From Corythucha ciliata (lineage: Eukaryota; Arthropoda; Insecta; Hemiptera; Tingidae): a stretch of DNA of 64,000 bases. Shown piece by piece: positions 33,988 to 45,419 of this stretch; the first letter of the stretch is position 1, and the number at the start of each line of letters is the position of its first letter. Location: positions 22,506,001 to 22,570,000 of the forward strand of contig CM075943.1 of NCBI GenBank assembly GCA_038030265.1, written 5' to 3'. The notes beneath the pieces were generated by a model. It was not told the DNA's origin. It ran no database searches and saw nothing but the letters and a program-made list of their open reading frames with translations. The translations under genes and the position numbers were made by a program.

Positions 33988-35018
33988 ATGACATCTTCTA
34001 GTGAGGAGGTAAGAAAATACCGAACCTACGTAAAAGTAATTGAGTACTAAACGTTAATCCACTGTGCACAGGTTCAAAGTTTGAAAGACCAGGGAAATAG
34101 TAGCTATAAACAAGGCAAATACGAAGAAGCCGTTCTCCTGTACTCGCAAGCGATACAAAAAGACCCCCAAAACAATTCATTGTTCAGCAATAGATCAGCG
34201 GCTTTCCTGAAAATCCAACAGCACTATCATGCACTCGAGGACGCCCTGGAAACAATCAGGCTTAGGCCAGATTGGGCTAAAGTATGCTGTTCGATCAACT
34301 ATTGAGAAAAGCCTTTAAAAAACTGTCCCTCCCACTGAAGGGTTATTTCAGGAAAGGTGACGTCGAAGCGGCCACTTATAACTACACAGAAGCTCTGCTA
34401 TCATACCGTTGTGCTCTGGAACTTCAACCGAACGACCAAACTGTGCTTGAGGCTATTTCACGAACGACCAAAAATTTCGAGATGGAAAAACGAGGTAAAC
34501 TGGCTTTTGAGGTTAGGACGAGCGAATCAATTTCTTTTTACCTCACAATTTCAGCCAACGAGCAAGTGCCTTGGGTCGGTGCTGGAATTGGCATTGTCAT
34601 CGGTGTAACGATCGTCATAGCGGATCAAACTCTAGCTGTTTCACCGTCTATATCGGTTGGGTTCTCGACCTCTACCCTCCCTTTTTACACTTGTCTACAA
34701 CGTCCGTGTTTCAGCATCCAATTCTTATGGCTTTTCTTACCATGGCGATTGCAGCCATCGGCTTCGGACTGGCTCGCGCCTACAGATACTACGTAGACTG
34801 CCAAAGAAAAGGTCTTTTGGACCCACCATTTGACATACTCAAAGGTGCCTCAGTACATCAGCTACTCTCATTGCTCTATTTCTAAATCAACCGGTTTGAC
34901 AGAAATGACTGGAAAGGAAGACGATTCACAAATTCCAACGACTGAAAAAGTGGTCAACGGTCACCAAAGATTGTCCAAAGCGCAGGCTAGATTCAAACTT
35001 CGTAAAGGTAAAAGTTGA
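33988..35018 (+). CDS. TPR protein with carboxylate clamp and two membrane segments
   Basis: Exons 33988-34008, 34072-34281, 34341-34494, 34555-34655, 34715-34844, 34903-35018 (stop TGA), all in phase, give about 245 aa. Three TPR repeats fill residues 8-125. All five Hsp70/Hsp90 clamp positions are present: Lys and Asn in LKDQGN, Asn in LFSNRS, Lys and Arg in AKGYFRKG. This predicts binding to C-terminal EEVD-type tails. Two hydrophobic segments follow (WVGAGIGIVIGVTIVIA and ILMAFLTMAIAAIGFGLA), then a basic tail (RLSKAQARFKLRKGKS). It is therefore probably a membrane-anchored co-chaperone facing the cytosol; the organelle is unknown. AATAAA occurs at 35028. I do not recognise a specific orthologue; FKBP8 and TOM70 share the anchored-TPR idea but not the layout. 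Confidence 0.8.
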
Positions 35019-35287
35019 GTGGGTGGAAAATAAACGTATAAATTGCACGACTGAAGCTGAGGTGTTGGTGATGTGTGTGATTTCGACTGAAGCAATATCG
35101 TACTTTTTTGGTAGAAAATAGGTACCAACATTGAGCATTGAGCGAAGATTTTTATAATTTTGAATGGTTGTTGAACCATAAACAATATATTTTGTCAATA
35201 TTATTCCCTTGAATTTATGAGAAATAAAATGTATTGCAATTAACTTTTGGGCGAAACTACGTGTCTCAAGGTTTCTCGACAATGTAA

Positions 35288-35430
35288 CAAAGCTGACGGT
35301 GTTACCCCAAAAGTAGAGATATCACTACAAAACTTGAACTTGGAAAATCTGACGAAATTTTCAGTTTTGAGGTAAAACCACTAAATTTTTTTAGGGTGAA
35401 ACCAGCAGTTTTTTCGTAGTGAACTTCGTT
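35288..35430. repeat. Fragment of the giant repeat (close copy of 36738-36880)
   Basis: GCTGACGGTGTTACCCCAAA, TAGAGATATCACTACAAAAC and TTCAGTTTTGAGGTAAAACC match 36738 onward almost base for base, indicating a recent duplication. Confidence 0.75.
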
Positions 35431-35449
35431 CACTTGAATAATGGGGAAT

Positions 35450-35640
35450 AATAAATCGCAAGACAAAAAAATGAGAACGACCGACAGGATACTGCAAGCC
35501 TAAAACGGAAAACGACATGCAACGACAAAAAAAAAGAGAACGCACGACAAGTGTCTGCACGCCTTAAGGCGAATTTAACGACAAAAAAGGTCAAACGTAC
35601 GACAGAAGTTAGATCGCCCGAAAAGATTATTCTAACGACT
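35450..35640. repeat. Degenerate array of 'ACGACAAAAAA' words
   Basis: Irregular repeats of ACGACA(A)n with GAACG(C/A)ACGACA. The complement of the word (CTGTCGTT) recurs four times at 40368-40438. Confidence 0.5.
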
Positions 35641-36105
35641 AATAAGAAGCATTCGCCGCGAAGAGGGGGGCGATCCCCCCACCATCGTGGCTCTTCAAGG
35701 GGTTGGAAAACCCCTGGTTCTTTCTATTTTCAATGAGGTTATCGCCCATCATTATTGTTAGAACAGTATCTAAGCTATCGACTATTTACGGGCAAAGGCA
35801 AAACAAATTTTTTCGAAACTACTTCATTCTTTTTCGCAACGTTTCGTCGACTCAACTTCAACTACGTCGACCTCTTCAGGCACTTCTGGCAAATTTTTTT
35901 TCAACATAAAAAAAGTCAAGAAAAAACCTCGATGAGGAACATCAAGCCACGAAAGAAAAATTCCTCTCCATCCCGAGTATCTTTTATCACAGTCGGTTAC
36001 AATCTATATATCACAGCAAGTACTAGGAAAGAAACCCCGACTAGTGAGAAAGACGTCGACGGGTGCTGACGTCTTTCTCTCCTGGGTATGATCAAGGTCT
36101 ATGTC

Positions 36106-39100
36106 CAGGGGCGTAGCCAACCTTGTCTAGGGGTGGGCAGAAGAAGTCAGATGCACCATAGACCCCCAGCAAGAGAACTGGTAGTTCGTCTACTCAAATA
36201 TAGGCGCTTTAAATCGTCAAATAGTTCCCCAGAAACTTAAATTTCACAAAAAGGGTCAGACTGTCAAAAACTAGAATTTGCGATTGGAAACTAGCGTTGT
36301 AGCCTTCTATTTAGGATTTTCTGCCCAAAAACTGACCATGTTTTCACCAGAAATATTGATACTTGTGGGAAGGGCTTAGACCTCCAATACAGGGTGCCCG
36401 AATTTTCAACTTATGGCCTGAGAGACGTTGAAATCTGACATTTTTTAGCCCAAACTGAAGATTCTGCTCTGAAACTAAATATTTTTTTCTGAAACAGACA
36501 ATTTCACTCAAAAGCCGAAGTGTCTCTGTCACCCGAAAACCCCCCAAGAAAGTCACCAAAAAGTTTTCATAACACATCTGGCGATTTTACCCCCAAAACT
36601 CACGTTCTACACTAAAACTGACAAGTTTACCCAAAACTGGATATTTTACTCCAAAACTAGCGACTCTGTCTTGAAAACAGCACTCACGACGCGTTCCCAT
36701 ATAAGACGAAATTGCACCAAAGACGATTTCACGCCAATGCTGACGGTGTTACCCCAAAAGTAGAGATATCACTACAAAACATGAACTTGAACTTGAAAAA
36801 TCTGACGAAATTTTCAGTTTTGAGGTAAAACCACTAAATTTTTTTTGCTGGTGGAACCAGCAGTTGTCGTAGTGAAAACTTCAGTTTTTCTGGTAATTGT
36901 TTCAAAGTCGAAACTGGATTTTAGGCTATAAAATCCTCTGTTTTGTGGTAAAACCACCTGCAGTTCCAGGGAAAATTTCCATTTATAGGAAAAACTAACG
37001 AACAGACTCGGGGGGGGGGGGGGGGGTAATATTTAGTTTGGATGCAATACCTCAGCCTTGGCTTGAAATCTCTAGTATTGGACTAAAACCGTCATTTTTA
37101 GAGTTGATATCCCCCATAACTAAGGATTTCACATCAAAGCTGACGATTTATATAAAAACTGAAAATGGCAAGAAAATAGTGATTTTACCTTAGAACTAAA
37201 TTTGACAAATTTCCCTCAAAATGAAACGTTCACCCCTAAATTGGTGGTTTTACCACAAAACTGCCAACTGTTCCACAAAACTGAAGTTTTTTTACCCCAA
37301 AATTGAAGTTTTCACTACGAACCGGCGATTTCCGGCAATTTGAAATCGAAACTGGCGATTTTAGCACAAAAATGGCGATTCTACTAGGTACTGATATAGC
37401 GATTTTTGCACAAAACTGCTAATACGAAGCTGGCGGTTTTAGATTTCGGAGAAGCGTAATCCGAGAAATTCGAGTTTTCAGTGAGTTAGACCTGCACCTG
37501 CGTAAATTATCTACTTGGTATGAAAAATCCGCAAAATTAGTTTTTGAATTAGGGAAACCCACAAAATTGATTTTCCAGCCAGCAAAACTCACGGCTTTCG
37601 CGAAACAAATCCGCAAATTGATGTGTTGTAGATAGCGAAATTTCGGCAGTTGGTTCCAAGTGAGCCAAACGCGCAAACAAATTTTTTGAGGGCAAAATGC
37701 CCGAAATCGGTCTACAAATTCGCGAAAATTGGGACATAGGCCAGTCAATATAAACATCAAACATCGCAAATATGCATGTAATTATTTTTTCTTTTGCACA
37801 TTGTTAGGGCCAATGAGAACAGTTTATACTCAAGTTTGCAACCTTTAAAACCTTGTGCGCAACTCGTGGCACTCGAAAAACCACGAAATTCCATCAATTT
37901 TTTAGGTTGTTAAACAAAAATACCAGAAGAAAGCGTTTTTCGAGCATGGCCACAGTGTACAAGAATAATTCTTAGGCAGTAGGTGAATTTGAATCTGAAC
38001 CTATTGCCTAAAATTTATTTTCGCGTGGATATTCTATAGGACAGGGTGACTGGTACTTGGTTGAGCAAAATACTAGGGGTGATTAAACATCCAAAATGCA
38101 ACAAAATTGTCTTATGACCCAGGGTCCGATTTCCTTTCCTAGTCGAGATAATAGATTTTTTCACGTTTTTCAGCACATCACTGGTTTTCGCAACAAAAAC
38201 AGCTGCAACTTGGGAAGCATAAGTCCTAGGTTAAATCCAACGACACCAATGAAAAGAGCACACTTTTTCCTGTGCGAGTAAGGACATTTTGTCCAAAGTT
38301 AGCGAAAGATTCTTGAAGTAAACTGGGAAAATATCAGTATATTTTAAAAAATGTCAGTTTTTGACAACTGTTGAAAGCTAGACTACATTATCCTTGGTGC
38401 TCCCAGCGCGCGGCAAATTCCTCTAAAACTGCATGAAGTAACTTGGTTTAATACTTCATGCTTATTTTACTCCTGTCCTTCGCAATGTTATGAGAAAAAT
38501 CCATAGTTATACCAAAAAATGAGGCAATCAGACCCATTTTGAGTGCCTAAAAGAATATTCGAAAGCTTTTTCAAGAAATTTTTTTCAGCTTATTCCACTT
38601 TTATTTGTCTGTCCTCATAGATTAGCATAGGAAAAGTGAATTAAGCTGAAAAAAAAAAGTTTTGGGAATGGCTCTTGATCTTCTTGTAGGCACTCAAATG
38701 GGCCTAATTGCCTCATTTTTTGGTATAACAATGGATTTTTATCAAGAAATTGCAAAGGACAGGAGTAAAATAAGCATGAAGTATTAAACTGAGTTACTTC
38801 ATACAGTTTTAGAGGAATTTGCCAGGTGCTGGGAGCACCATGGCTAATGTAGTCTAGCTTTGAACAGTTGTCAAAAACTGACATTTTTAAAAACATCCTG
38901 ATATTTTCCCAGTTTACTCAAAGAATCTTTCGCTATCATCAAGCAAAATGTCTACTCACACAAAAAAAAGCGTGCTCTTCTCAGTGGTGTCATTGGATTT
39001 AACCTAGGACGCTTACTTCCCATGTTACAGATGTTTTTGTTGCGAAAACCCGTGATGTGCTAAAAAACAACAAATTGATTATCTGAACTAGGAATGGAAA

Positions 39101-39852
39101 TCTGACCTTACGTCATAGGAAATTTTTTGTTGCATTTTTGGTGTACAATCACCCCTCTCATTTTGATCACCCAGGTACCAATCACCGTGTATTTGAGTGC
39201 TAAGGGTCTTGAAAAATTACCCTACCAATATAAAATCTCGCTTTTTGGCGAGATTAGGTATTTTGTTGATTGACTGTATTTCCTGAACTAACAGACCCAG
39301 GATGCTCGAGCATGGCTTAAATTGTAGCAAATTTAGTTGGCTTTAACGATGTATACTGTGGTCATGCTCGAAAAACTCTTTCTTCTGGTATTTTTGTTTA
39401 AAAAACCAGAAAAAGTGATGAAATTTCTTAGTTTCTTGAGTGCCATGAGTTAAGCACAAGGTTTTGAGGGTTGCAAACTTGAGTAATAACTGCTCTCATT
39501 GGTCCTAACGATACGCAACAAAAAAATCAATTACATGCATGTTTGCGATTTACCCCGATTTTTGTGTCTATATTGATTGGTCTAACATTAATGCTACATG
39601 TATGAATATGAGTTTGTCTTTTTGTTGAGTCAGAACTGCGAAAATGTATGTTTAGGGCGCAAAAATTCTCGAAATTGATTTTTTTATTAAACGAAATTCG
39701 AGAATGTTTTTTTTGGTGTGCGTGAACGTAACAAATGTCGCGACCCTGAAGGATTTGTATATTTCATCGGTATCTAGGGGTGGGCAGCTGCCCCACAAAG
39801 TATTCGCTTTCGAATCTAGGGGAGGGCAACTGCCCCCTCTGGCTACGCCTAT
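36106..39852. mobile_element. Giant hAT-like non-autonomous element, copy 1
   Basis: Starts CAGGGGCGTAGCCAACC and ends CTGGCTACGCCTATG, an inverted CAGGGGCGTAGCCAG-type terminus. It is collinear with 55763-59176: both contain TCAGATGCACCA, GAGAACTGGTAGTTCGTCTA, GGCGCTTTAAATCGTCA, AAGGGCTTAG and GGGTGGGCAGCTGC in the same order. The interior is a degenerate array of AAAACTGACGATTTTACCCC-like words, then CGCAAAATTGATTTT-like words. A clean 8-bp duplication was not found, so the superfamily is tentative. A 1.85-kb palindrome sits inside it. Confidence 0.65.
37735..39590. repeat. 1.85-kb imperfect palindrome (foldback)
   Basis: The left arm reads outward-in ATGCATGTAATTATT, TTGTTAGGGCCAATGAGAAC, CAAGTTTGCAACC, CTAGACTACATTA. 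The right arm carries the same words inverted (GGTTGCAAACTTGAGTAATA, CTCATTGGTCCTAACG, AATTACATGCAT). The centre is near 38615. Arms are roughly 850-950 bp with 10-15% mismatch by eye and small indels. A transcript through it would be a long hairpin. Confidence 0.85.
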
Positions 39853-39879
39853 GTTCGTGTGTGCTGTTCTTAGAAAAAG

Positions 39880-40270
39880 CTTACGAGTCTGAAGTTTAGA
39901 AAAAACGCTAATGTCTAATTTCTGTGGATCCTTTGGCGGCTAAAATTGAGGCAAGTACGCAGTTAAAAGTTTAGAAAAAGCGCTAATATTGATAGCTAAA
40001 ATTGTGAAAAAGCCCTCATACGTGGCTGTAATCAAAAAAAGCTAAAACGGAGAAAAGGGGCTAATTCAAAGCTAACACTCCTGGCCTGAATTGAGAAAAA
40101 ATCGCTAATTAGCGGCTCAAGTGAAGAAAAGCGATAATTTGCAGCTAAAATTGAGAAAAAGCGCTAAATCACTGGTACACGGTTGAGAAGAAACGAAAAC
40201 TTCAGGCTGAAACTGCGAAAAAGCGCGCATCCTTCGCTGAAATTGAGAAAAAACACTGATTCACAACTAC
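39880..40270. repeat. Degenerate word array ('GCTAAAATTGAGAAAAAGCGC' type)
   Basis: About a dozen diverged units of GCTAAAATTGAG plus AAAAGCGCTAATT. Same type as 24880-25270 and 59200-60450. Confidence 0.7.
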
Positions 40271-40465
40271 AATTGGCCCTGACGTAACATACTCTGGTAT
40301 ACGAATCAAAGACGCAATTTTAAGGCCCCTTGAAGTTGACATCCAGCTGCAGGAGTGATATAGTTTTTCCCTGTCGTTCATTTCCATTTTCTGTCGTTCG
40401 AAATCGTTTTCTGTCGTTCAAATTGTTGTTCTGTCGTTATACCGTTATAAGAATATTCTGCCTAC

Positions 40466-40670
40466 ATTGTCAGTCTTCCCTCGTGGGGGTGCGTCATCGA
40501 CGGACCGGTTTCGGCTGCTCGCCATCTTCAGCGCTTGGTTTCCCAACTGAAAGTTTCAGTTGGACGACGACGCACCCCGACGAGGGAAGACTGACAACGT
40601 ATACTCCTACGGTTACGACTTTTTGCGTATATTACCTACTAACCCTCGTAGTTCAAGCGCTTTTACTAAC
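40466..40670 (-). mobile_element. Short element with hammerhead-ribozyme-like core, copy 1
   Basis: Minus-strand order: GTTAGTAA, GAACTACGAGGGTTAGTAGG, a long stem arm (CTTCCCTCGTCGGGGTGCGTC), a small hairpin (AACTGAAACTTTCAGTT), then CTGAAGA-TGGC-GAGCA-GCC-GAAACCGGTC and the second arm (GACGCACCCC, GAGGGAAGACTGACAA). The core (40503-40531) fits CUGANGA, a 3-4-bp stem II, GAA, the self-complementary stem III ACCGGU and C17. Stem I is closed by the long arms. Deviations: A instead of the usual U at the variable position 7, and an unpaired U after A9. No ORF. Confidence 0.6.
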
Positions 40671-40679
40671 AACTTAAAT

Positions 40680-41814
40680 TAGTGTAAATCTGTGGGTAAC
40701 AGAATCGAATATTCGGTTTCTCGGGCTGAAGGCACGGCGAAACAATCAAATGTTTGGAATGGTCAGATTACGAGCCTATCTCACTAATCACAAGCCCGAA
40801 TGTTGAGGGATTTTTTCATTTTATTTGCATCACTGCAAACTTTTGAACTCAGCTGAACAGAGTAGCCAGAATTAGTCAGAGTGAGTGTTGAAATTCATAG
40901 CCTTATTGCCTTCAAAGTGTCGGTGTCTGAGCCAAATCTCTAGGTTACGATTAGGGAAAACCCACTATTCTGGTTGAAATATAAAATACGCGTAGTACAT
41001 AGAACGTTTTCTGCCCTTATATTCTTAAAATTTAGAAATACAGAATCGTCAGGCATGAGCGATTGGAGCTGTGCGGAGTGTGAAAGGTTAAGAGAGGGGA
41101 ACGCATCCGGAATGTTTGGAACGGCCCGCGCTACGGCTACTAGGGTTGGCGGGATCAAAGGGGCCCGTTCCGTTCTTCCAATTATCCCCACAGCATTCCA
41201 TCATTGACTGGGATTCAGTGTCGCAATTTGCGGACCAATTTGGTTCCATAAAAATTTTAAATTCGTTGCCAGATTGGAAAAATGCTAGCACTGGACTACT
41301 CGCATAAAATGGCAATCATCGGCTCGAGAACGGCACGACGACGGCCGGCGTAGTTCGCGTGAAGGAAGAGATTTTCTTTTGGCCGTGACGCGCCTCAATG
41401 GGGGGGGGGGGAGTAGAAGTTCTTGTAGATTAGGCTATGGTGAAATTTCGCAGCAGTCTCGTAAAAATAACAATAAACATTTCCTTGAGGCTGCAGTTAT
41501 GGAATCTCGGAGATGCACAGGATCTCTAGACGGTTCATTGTATGAAAACAGCCCCTGCCGAAGGGACTTAAGACCCAGGAACTGTCTGATTGAGGAAACG
41601 AAATGTCTCTATTACCTATACGACCCTCTAGCATGAACATGGTGATTTGACAGCTATTCTAGGACTCCGCCAGACCACCTTCCTCGCGAGCTAAATGACG
41701 TAGATGCCCCCATTATGACAAGAATGACGCTATCGACCGTTTTGTCAGTTTTCGAACAGACGACTGAAGAAAAATTAGTACCAGAAAACAAACGTGCTCA
41801 CCACATTCGTTTCA
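40680..41814. other. Intergenic, no supported gene
   Basis: Overlapping small ORFs on both strands at 40940-41640 match no family. Poly-G at 41400-41411. Confidence 0.4.
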
Positions 41815-43824
41815 TTACAAATTGTTACAAATCTTCTTCATTTTAACAAGAAGTCCATTTCTGGGATACATGATAATCGAATTTGGTTTTATCCCCCACT
41901 TGGCAATCACATTAGCCGTCGAGTCCCGATCGGACGGCTCAAATCTGTACTTTTGCAATATTCGTGAAATAGCGAGTTTCATCTCTAACTCCGCAAAGCG
42001 TTTACCTAAAAAAAACAAAAAACTGTCCTACTGTCAAGCAAACAAGCATAACACAAACTCACCGATGCACTGTCTCTGCCCTTCTCCAAACGGGTAGTAA
42101 GTGCCTTTTACCGGATTATTGAATCGCTCAGGTATGAACTTCGTTGGATCAGGATAATAGTCGGGGTCCATTTGCATCGAATAGTGAGGAATTATGACGT
42201 TTTGTCCCTTGAGAACGGTGACTCCATTCGGGAACGTGAAATCTTTCGTGCATTCTCTGAACGTCATTGTTAAGGGCGGTAGAAGTCTTAAGGTTTCTAA
42301 AATTGACGACGCATTAATATTCGGGGCAAGAATTAATCATCTATCCTGAACTCACCCTGTATGCACAAATCCAAATATTTCATGTCTCTGAGCGCATCGT
42401 ATGATAATCCTTGATGTTTCCTCTTTAACTTCCAAAATTTCCTGTCTCAATTTTGCCTGTACATTTGTATTTATTGATATGAAGTAAGTCAAGGCGTAAA
42501 GCGTTAACATTGTTGTTTCAAATCCAGCCATATACAGGACGAATGCTTGTGCAGCCAGAACTTCATCCGTTAATTCTTGAACAGCGACCGATTTTCAAAA
42601 TGTTATGGCCAGTTATTTTGTACTTTGCCTACCTAATTTACTTGATTCCAGCTCTGCGGGTTCTCCGGATGTTTTCTTTTCATTATCATCACTTTCTTCT
42701 ACGGAAATCCACCCTTTCTGTTTGAGTTCAAGAAGAAGTTGAATCACGTCTTTTCTGTGATATTTTGTTTCAGAGCGACGCTTGAATACATCTCTTACGA
42801 CTTTTAGAAAGAAGTCGTTGATGAAAGGTTCTATTGTTTTAACCTGGAAAATATTAAAGTTCAGATGATAATAATTAAGCTACTCCTTGGGGAAAAGGTG
42901 GGGCAAGGCTCACTTTGAAAAACTTAAGGATTTCAGGGTTATTCAATCTGAGGAACATCCGAAGACTATTTTTTACATTCGGCTCAAAGAATTTCGTTGT
43001 GACCTCTCGAAATGGAGAGTCGTTTAAATCTTCAAGCCGGGTGTTTTCGTAGCCGAAAACAGTTGATACTGTAACACAGAGAGGTGGGGATGACGTTGCA
43101 ACACGCACATAAACCTGAGATTTTTTTATCCGGCAGACCGATCGCATCGAGTGAAAATGTAGCCAAACTGTCACGAATGTCAACGTCAACGTTTTCGGGC
43201 AGCGTTTCCCACAGGTGTACTAGCAGACGGTTAGCACTTTGGTCCAGTTCATCGTACAGCCACTTGAGACGGTTTGGCGTGAAAATCGGACTGATTTTAT
43301 TACGGAGAGCTCTGCGTAGGATTGACATAATTAAGTATACGCATCGTGACACTTGTTTCAGTGCTTGTTGACAATTTACTTCCAGGAGGATCCATTCAAG
43401 AAGAAAATATTAGGGTCCATCGGGTCTTTTTGGAGGTCGACGTGGAACCCACGGTCGGTGAAATGGTCGAAATGAGTGGTGAAAATCAATTGAACGTATT
43501 CGGGGTCGCGAACCATGTAGTAACGTTTGAGAAAAAGGTCGAAAAACCCACCCACTTTGTGCGGTGCCAATTGGTAGTAAATATCGGTCCACGTTAGCGC
43601 TGTCAACAAAATTCCTCCCTCCCTAAGAAAAAAATTGTGCCTCGCATACCACGACGCTACAACTTACCACTGTGACGTATCAAAAATGTGCCCGGCGAAC
43701 TTCCAAAAATTGAGATGGACGGAACGTAAGGCACGCCTCTGTCTTTAAAATAATTCTTGATCTTGGCGATTTGTACGAAAACAAATACGAGACTGGCGAT
43801 TACACCCACCCCGACGAGAAACAT
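41815..43824 (-). CDS. Cytochrome P450, CYP3-clan type
   Basis: Microsomal haem monooxygenase. Exons 1-4 are 43824-43668, 43599-43380, 43311-43139 and 43068-42914; exon 5 starts at 42843, and further exons run to the stop at 41815-41817, with in-phase junctions wherever I checked. N-terminal ER anchor MFLVGVGVIASLVFVFVQIA, then YFKDRGVPYVP. All diagnostic motifs are intact: C-helix WKALR, I-helix AGFETT, K-helix ETLR (spliced from CIQ|E-TLRLLPP), FIPERFNN, and the haem loop YYPFGEGQRQCIG with the Cys ligand, followed by KRFAELEMKLAISRIL. About 500 aa. The sequence style resembles insect/crustacean CYP3-clan enzymes (such as CYP6 or CYP3). The subfamily and substrate cannot be read from the sequence. 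It is a single isolated gene with no tandem paralogue here. Confidence 0.93.
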
Positions 43825-44189
43825 TGTTTCTCACCAATTCACAACAATAATAAATGGTTTCCTGTCGTGCTCACTCGTCGTTTTTATCCGATTCTGTACT
43901 CCCAATTTTTCTAACGATTACTTGAAAAATGAGGAAATCAATGTCTTCAAACTCTCGAGTGCTACTTTCCAACCAAAAATTGAAAAGAAATGAGGAACTT
44001 AATTGTATGTTATTCCACGAGTTCCGGAAAACTGACTTTCTCTCGGAGATTGCGAGGGATGTTTTGAAACGAAAACCTAAGAGAGCTACAAATACGAATC
44101 CCCTCCCCAGTTTTTCTTTAATACAGTGTTTTATATCCATTGTAGGAAGCCTACTCCTTGTGATCTCGTTTACCCCGGAAGGGTTACGA

Positions 44190-45410
44190 AAGAGCGTTAA
44201 ATTTACCATCTCCCCAGTGCAAAATATTATTTTTAATGTAGGATTCAGGGGACGAAAAATGAGCCCGAGTAGTAAAATGTGAGAAATTACGAAAATTTGC
44301 AGAATTTTCAAACGTTTTCAACTCCGACTGAATCTGTGGGTTAATCCTACCCTGCAATCTTAAAAGTTGACGTAGAACCTCAGCTTTCTTTTAAAAAATC
44401 GAGTAGGTGAGAAAACCGCGTCTGATTGAAAAAATAGGAGTTTTTTTATCTTACTCAAGTATTTAATGACTGCCAAATCTTCACAGTTTGGTGGAATAAG
44501 GGGTGGGATACGCCTGTTTTATGTTTGTTTTTTCTGTGGCTGAATCGAATTGTGGTGTTAACGATGCTCATGAATTAGTTGAGCTAGGGGAATAGGGGTA
44601 ATACGATGTTTAATATTTTAAAAAGGATCCCGTTTCTACTAAGGGACGCAATTCGGGAATAGACCGTCTGACGGTAACATGTAGAAGACTAGCAAGAGCT
44701 ATTTTATTCACTTTGGCATATTTTCGGTATTTCCTTCGTGTTGGTCCCCACTATTCGTTCTAAAACCCAATGGCTCTGCCTGATTTGATCGCCGAATACG
44801 CTAATCCTCAAGCAGATCCTCTAGAAAGGCTTTCTACCAATTTGATAAACTATGCTCCGAGGTAATCATGCTCGGGGTTTACAGTTACGGTAAAGCGCTC
44901 CAGTAGTCAGAGTACGAGATTTATCAATCCCAAATGAATGCATTTTTTCACACGTGGATTGGATTTAGAGGACCAATTCTATGGCCTCCTAGAAGACCGG
45001 ACCTTACCCTTCTCGGCTAACGTTTGTGGAGGGACTTAAAAACAGGCGCATCCCACCCCTTATTCCACCAAAATGTGAAGATTTGACACTCACTAAATAA
45101 TTGAGCAAGATAAAAAAAAACACCTATTTTTTCAATCAGACGAGGTTTTCTCACCTATTCGATTTTTTAATTTAAAAAATGACTAGACCTAAAGAAAGCT
45201 GAGGTTCTACACCACTTTTAAGATTGCAGTGTACGATTAACTGACAGATTCAGTCGGAGTTGAAAAGTTTGAAAATTCTGCCAATTTTCGTAATTTCTCA
45301 CATATTACTACTCGGGCTCATTTTTCGTCCCCTGAATCCTACATTAAAAATAATATTTTGTACTGGGAATATGGTAAATTTAACGCTCTTTCCAAAGGTG
45401 TATTCACATT
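44190..45410. mobile_element. Long-TIR element with mariner-type transposase relic
   Basis: Arms 44190-44520 and 45045-45410 are inverted copies (AGCGTTAAATTTACCAT / ATGGTAAATTTAACGCT; GTAGGATTCAGGGGACGAAA / TTTCGTCCCCTGAATCC; GGAATAAGGGGTGGGA / TCCCACCCCTTATTCC). The 525-bp centre contains a broken transposase fragment at 44936-45035. Non-autonomous and decayed; exact outer ends unresolved. Confidence 0.75.
44936..45035 (+). pseudogene. Mariner-like transposase fragment
   Basis: Translation NAFFHTWIGFRGPILWPPRR PDLTLLG, then a stop, then RLWRDLKN. It corresponds to the DD-D transposase block usually seen as W-I-G-R-G-G-P-I-x-W-P-P-R-S-P-D-L-T-P-L-D-F-F-L-W-G, containing the last catalytic Asp. 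An in-frame stop and substitutions show it is dead. Confidence 0.75.
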
Positions 45411-45419
45411 TGATTTTCG

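Noticed and set aside
40330..40677. 115-codon plus-strand ORF
   Set aside because: Overlaps the inverted arms and ribozyme-like core of the short mobile element; no domain.
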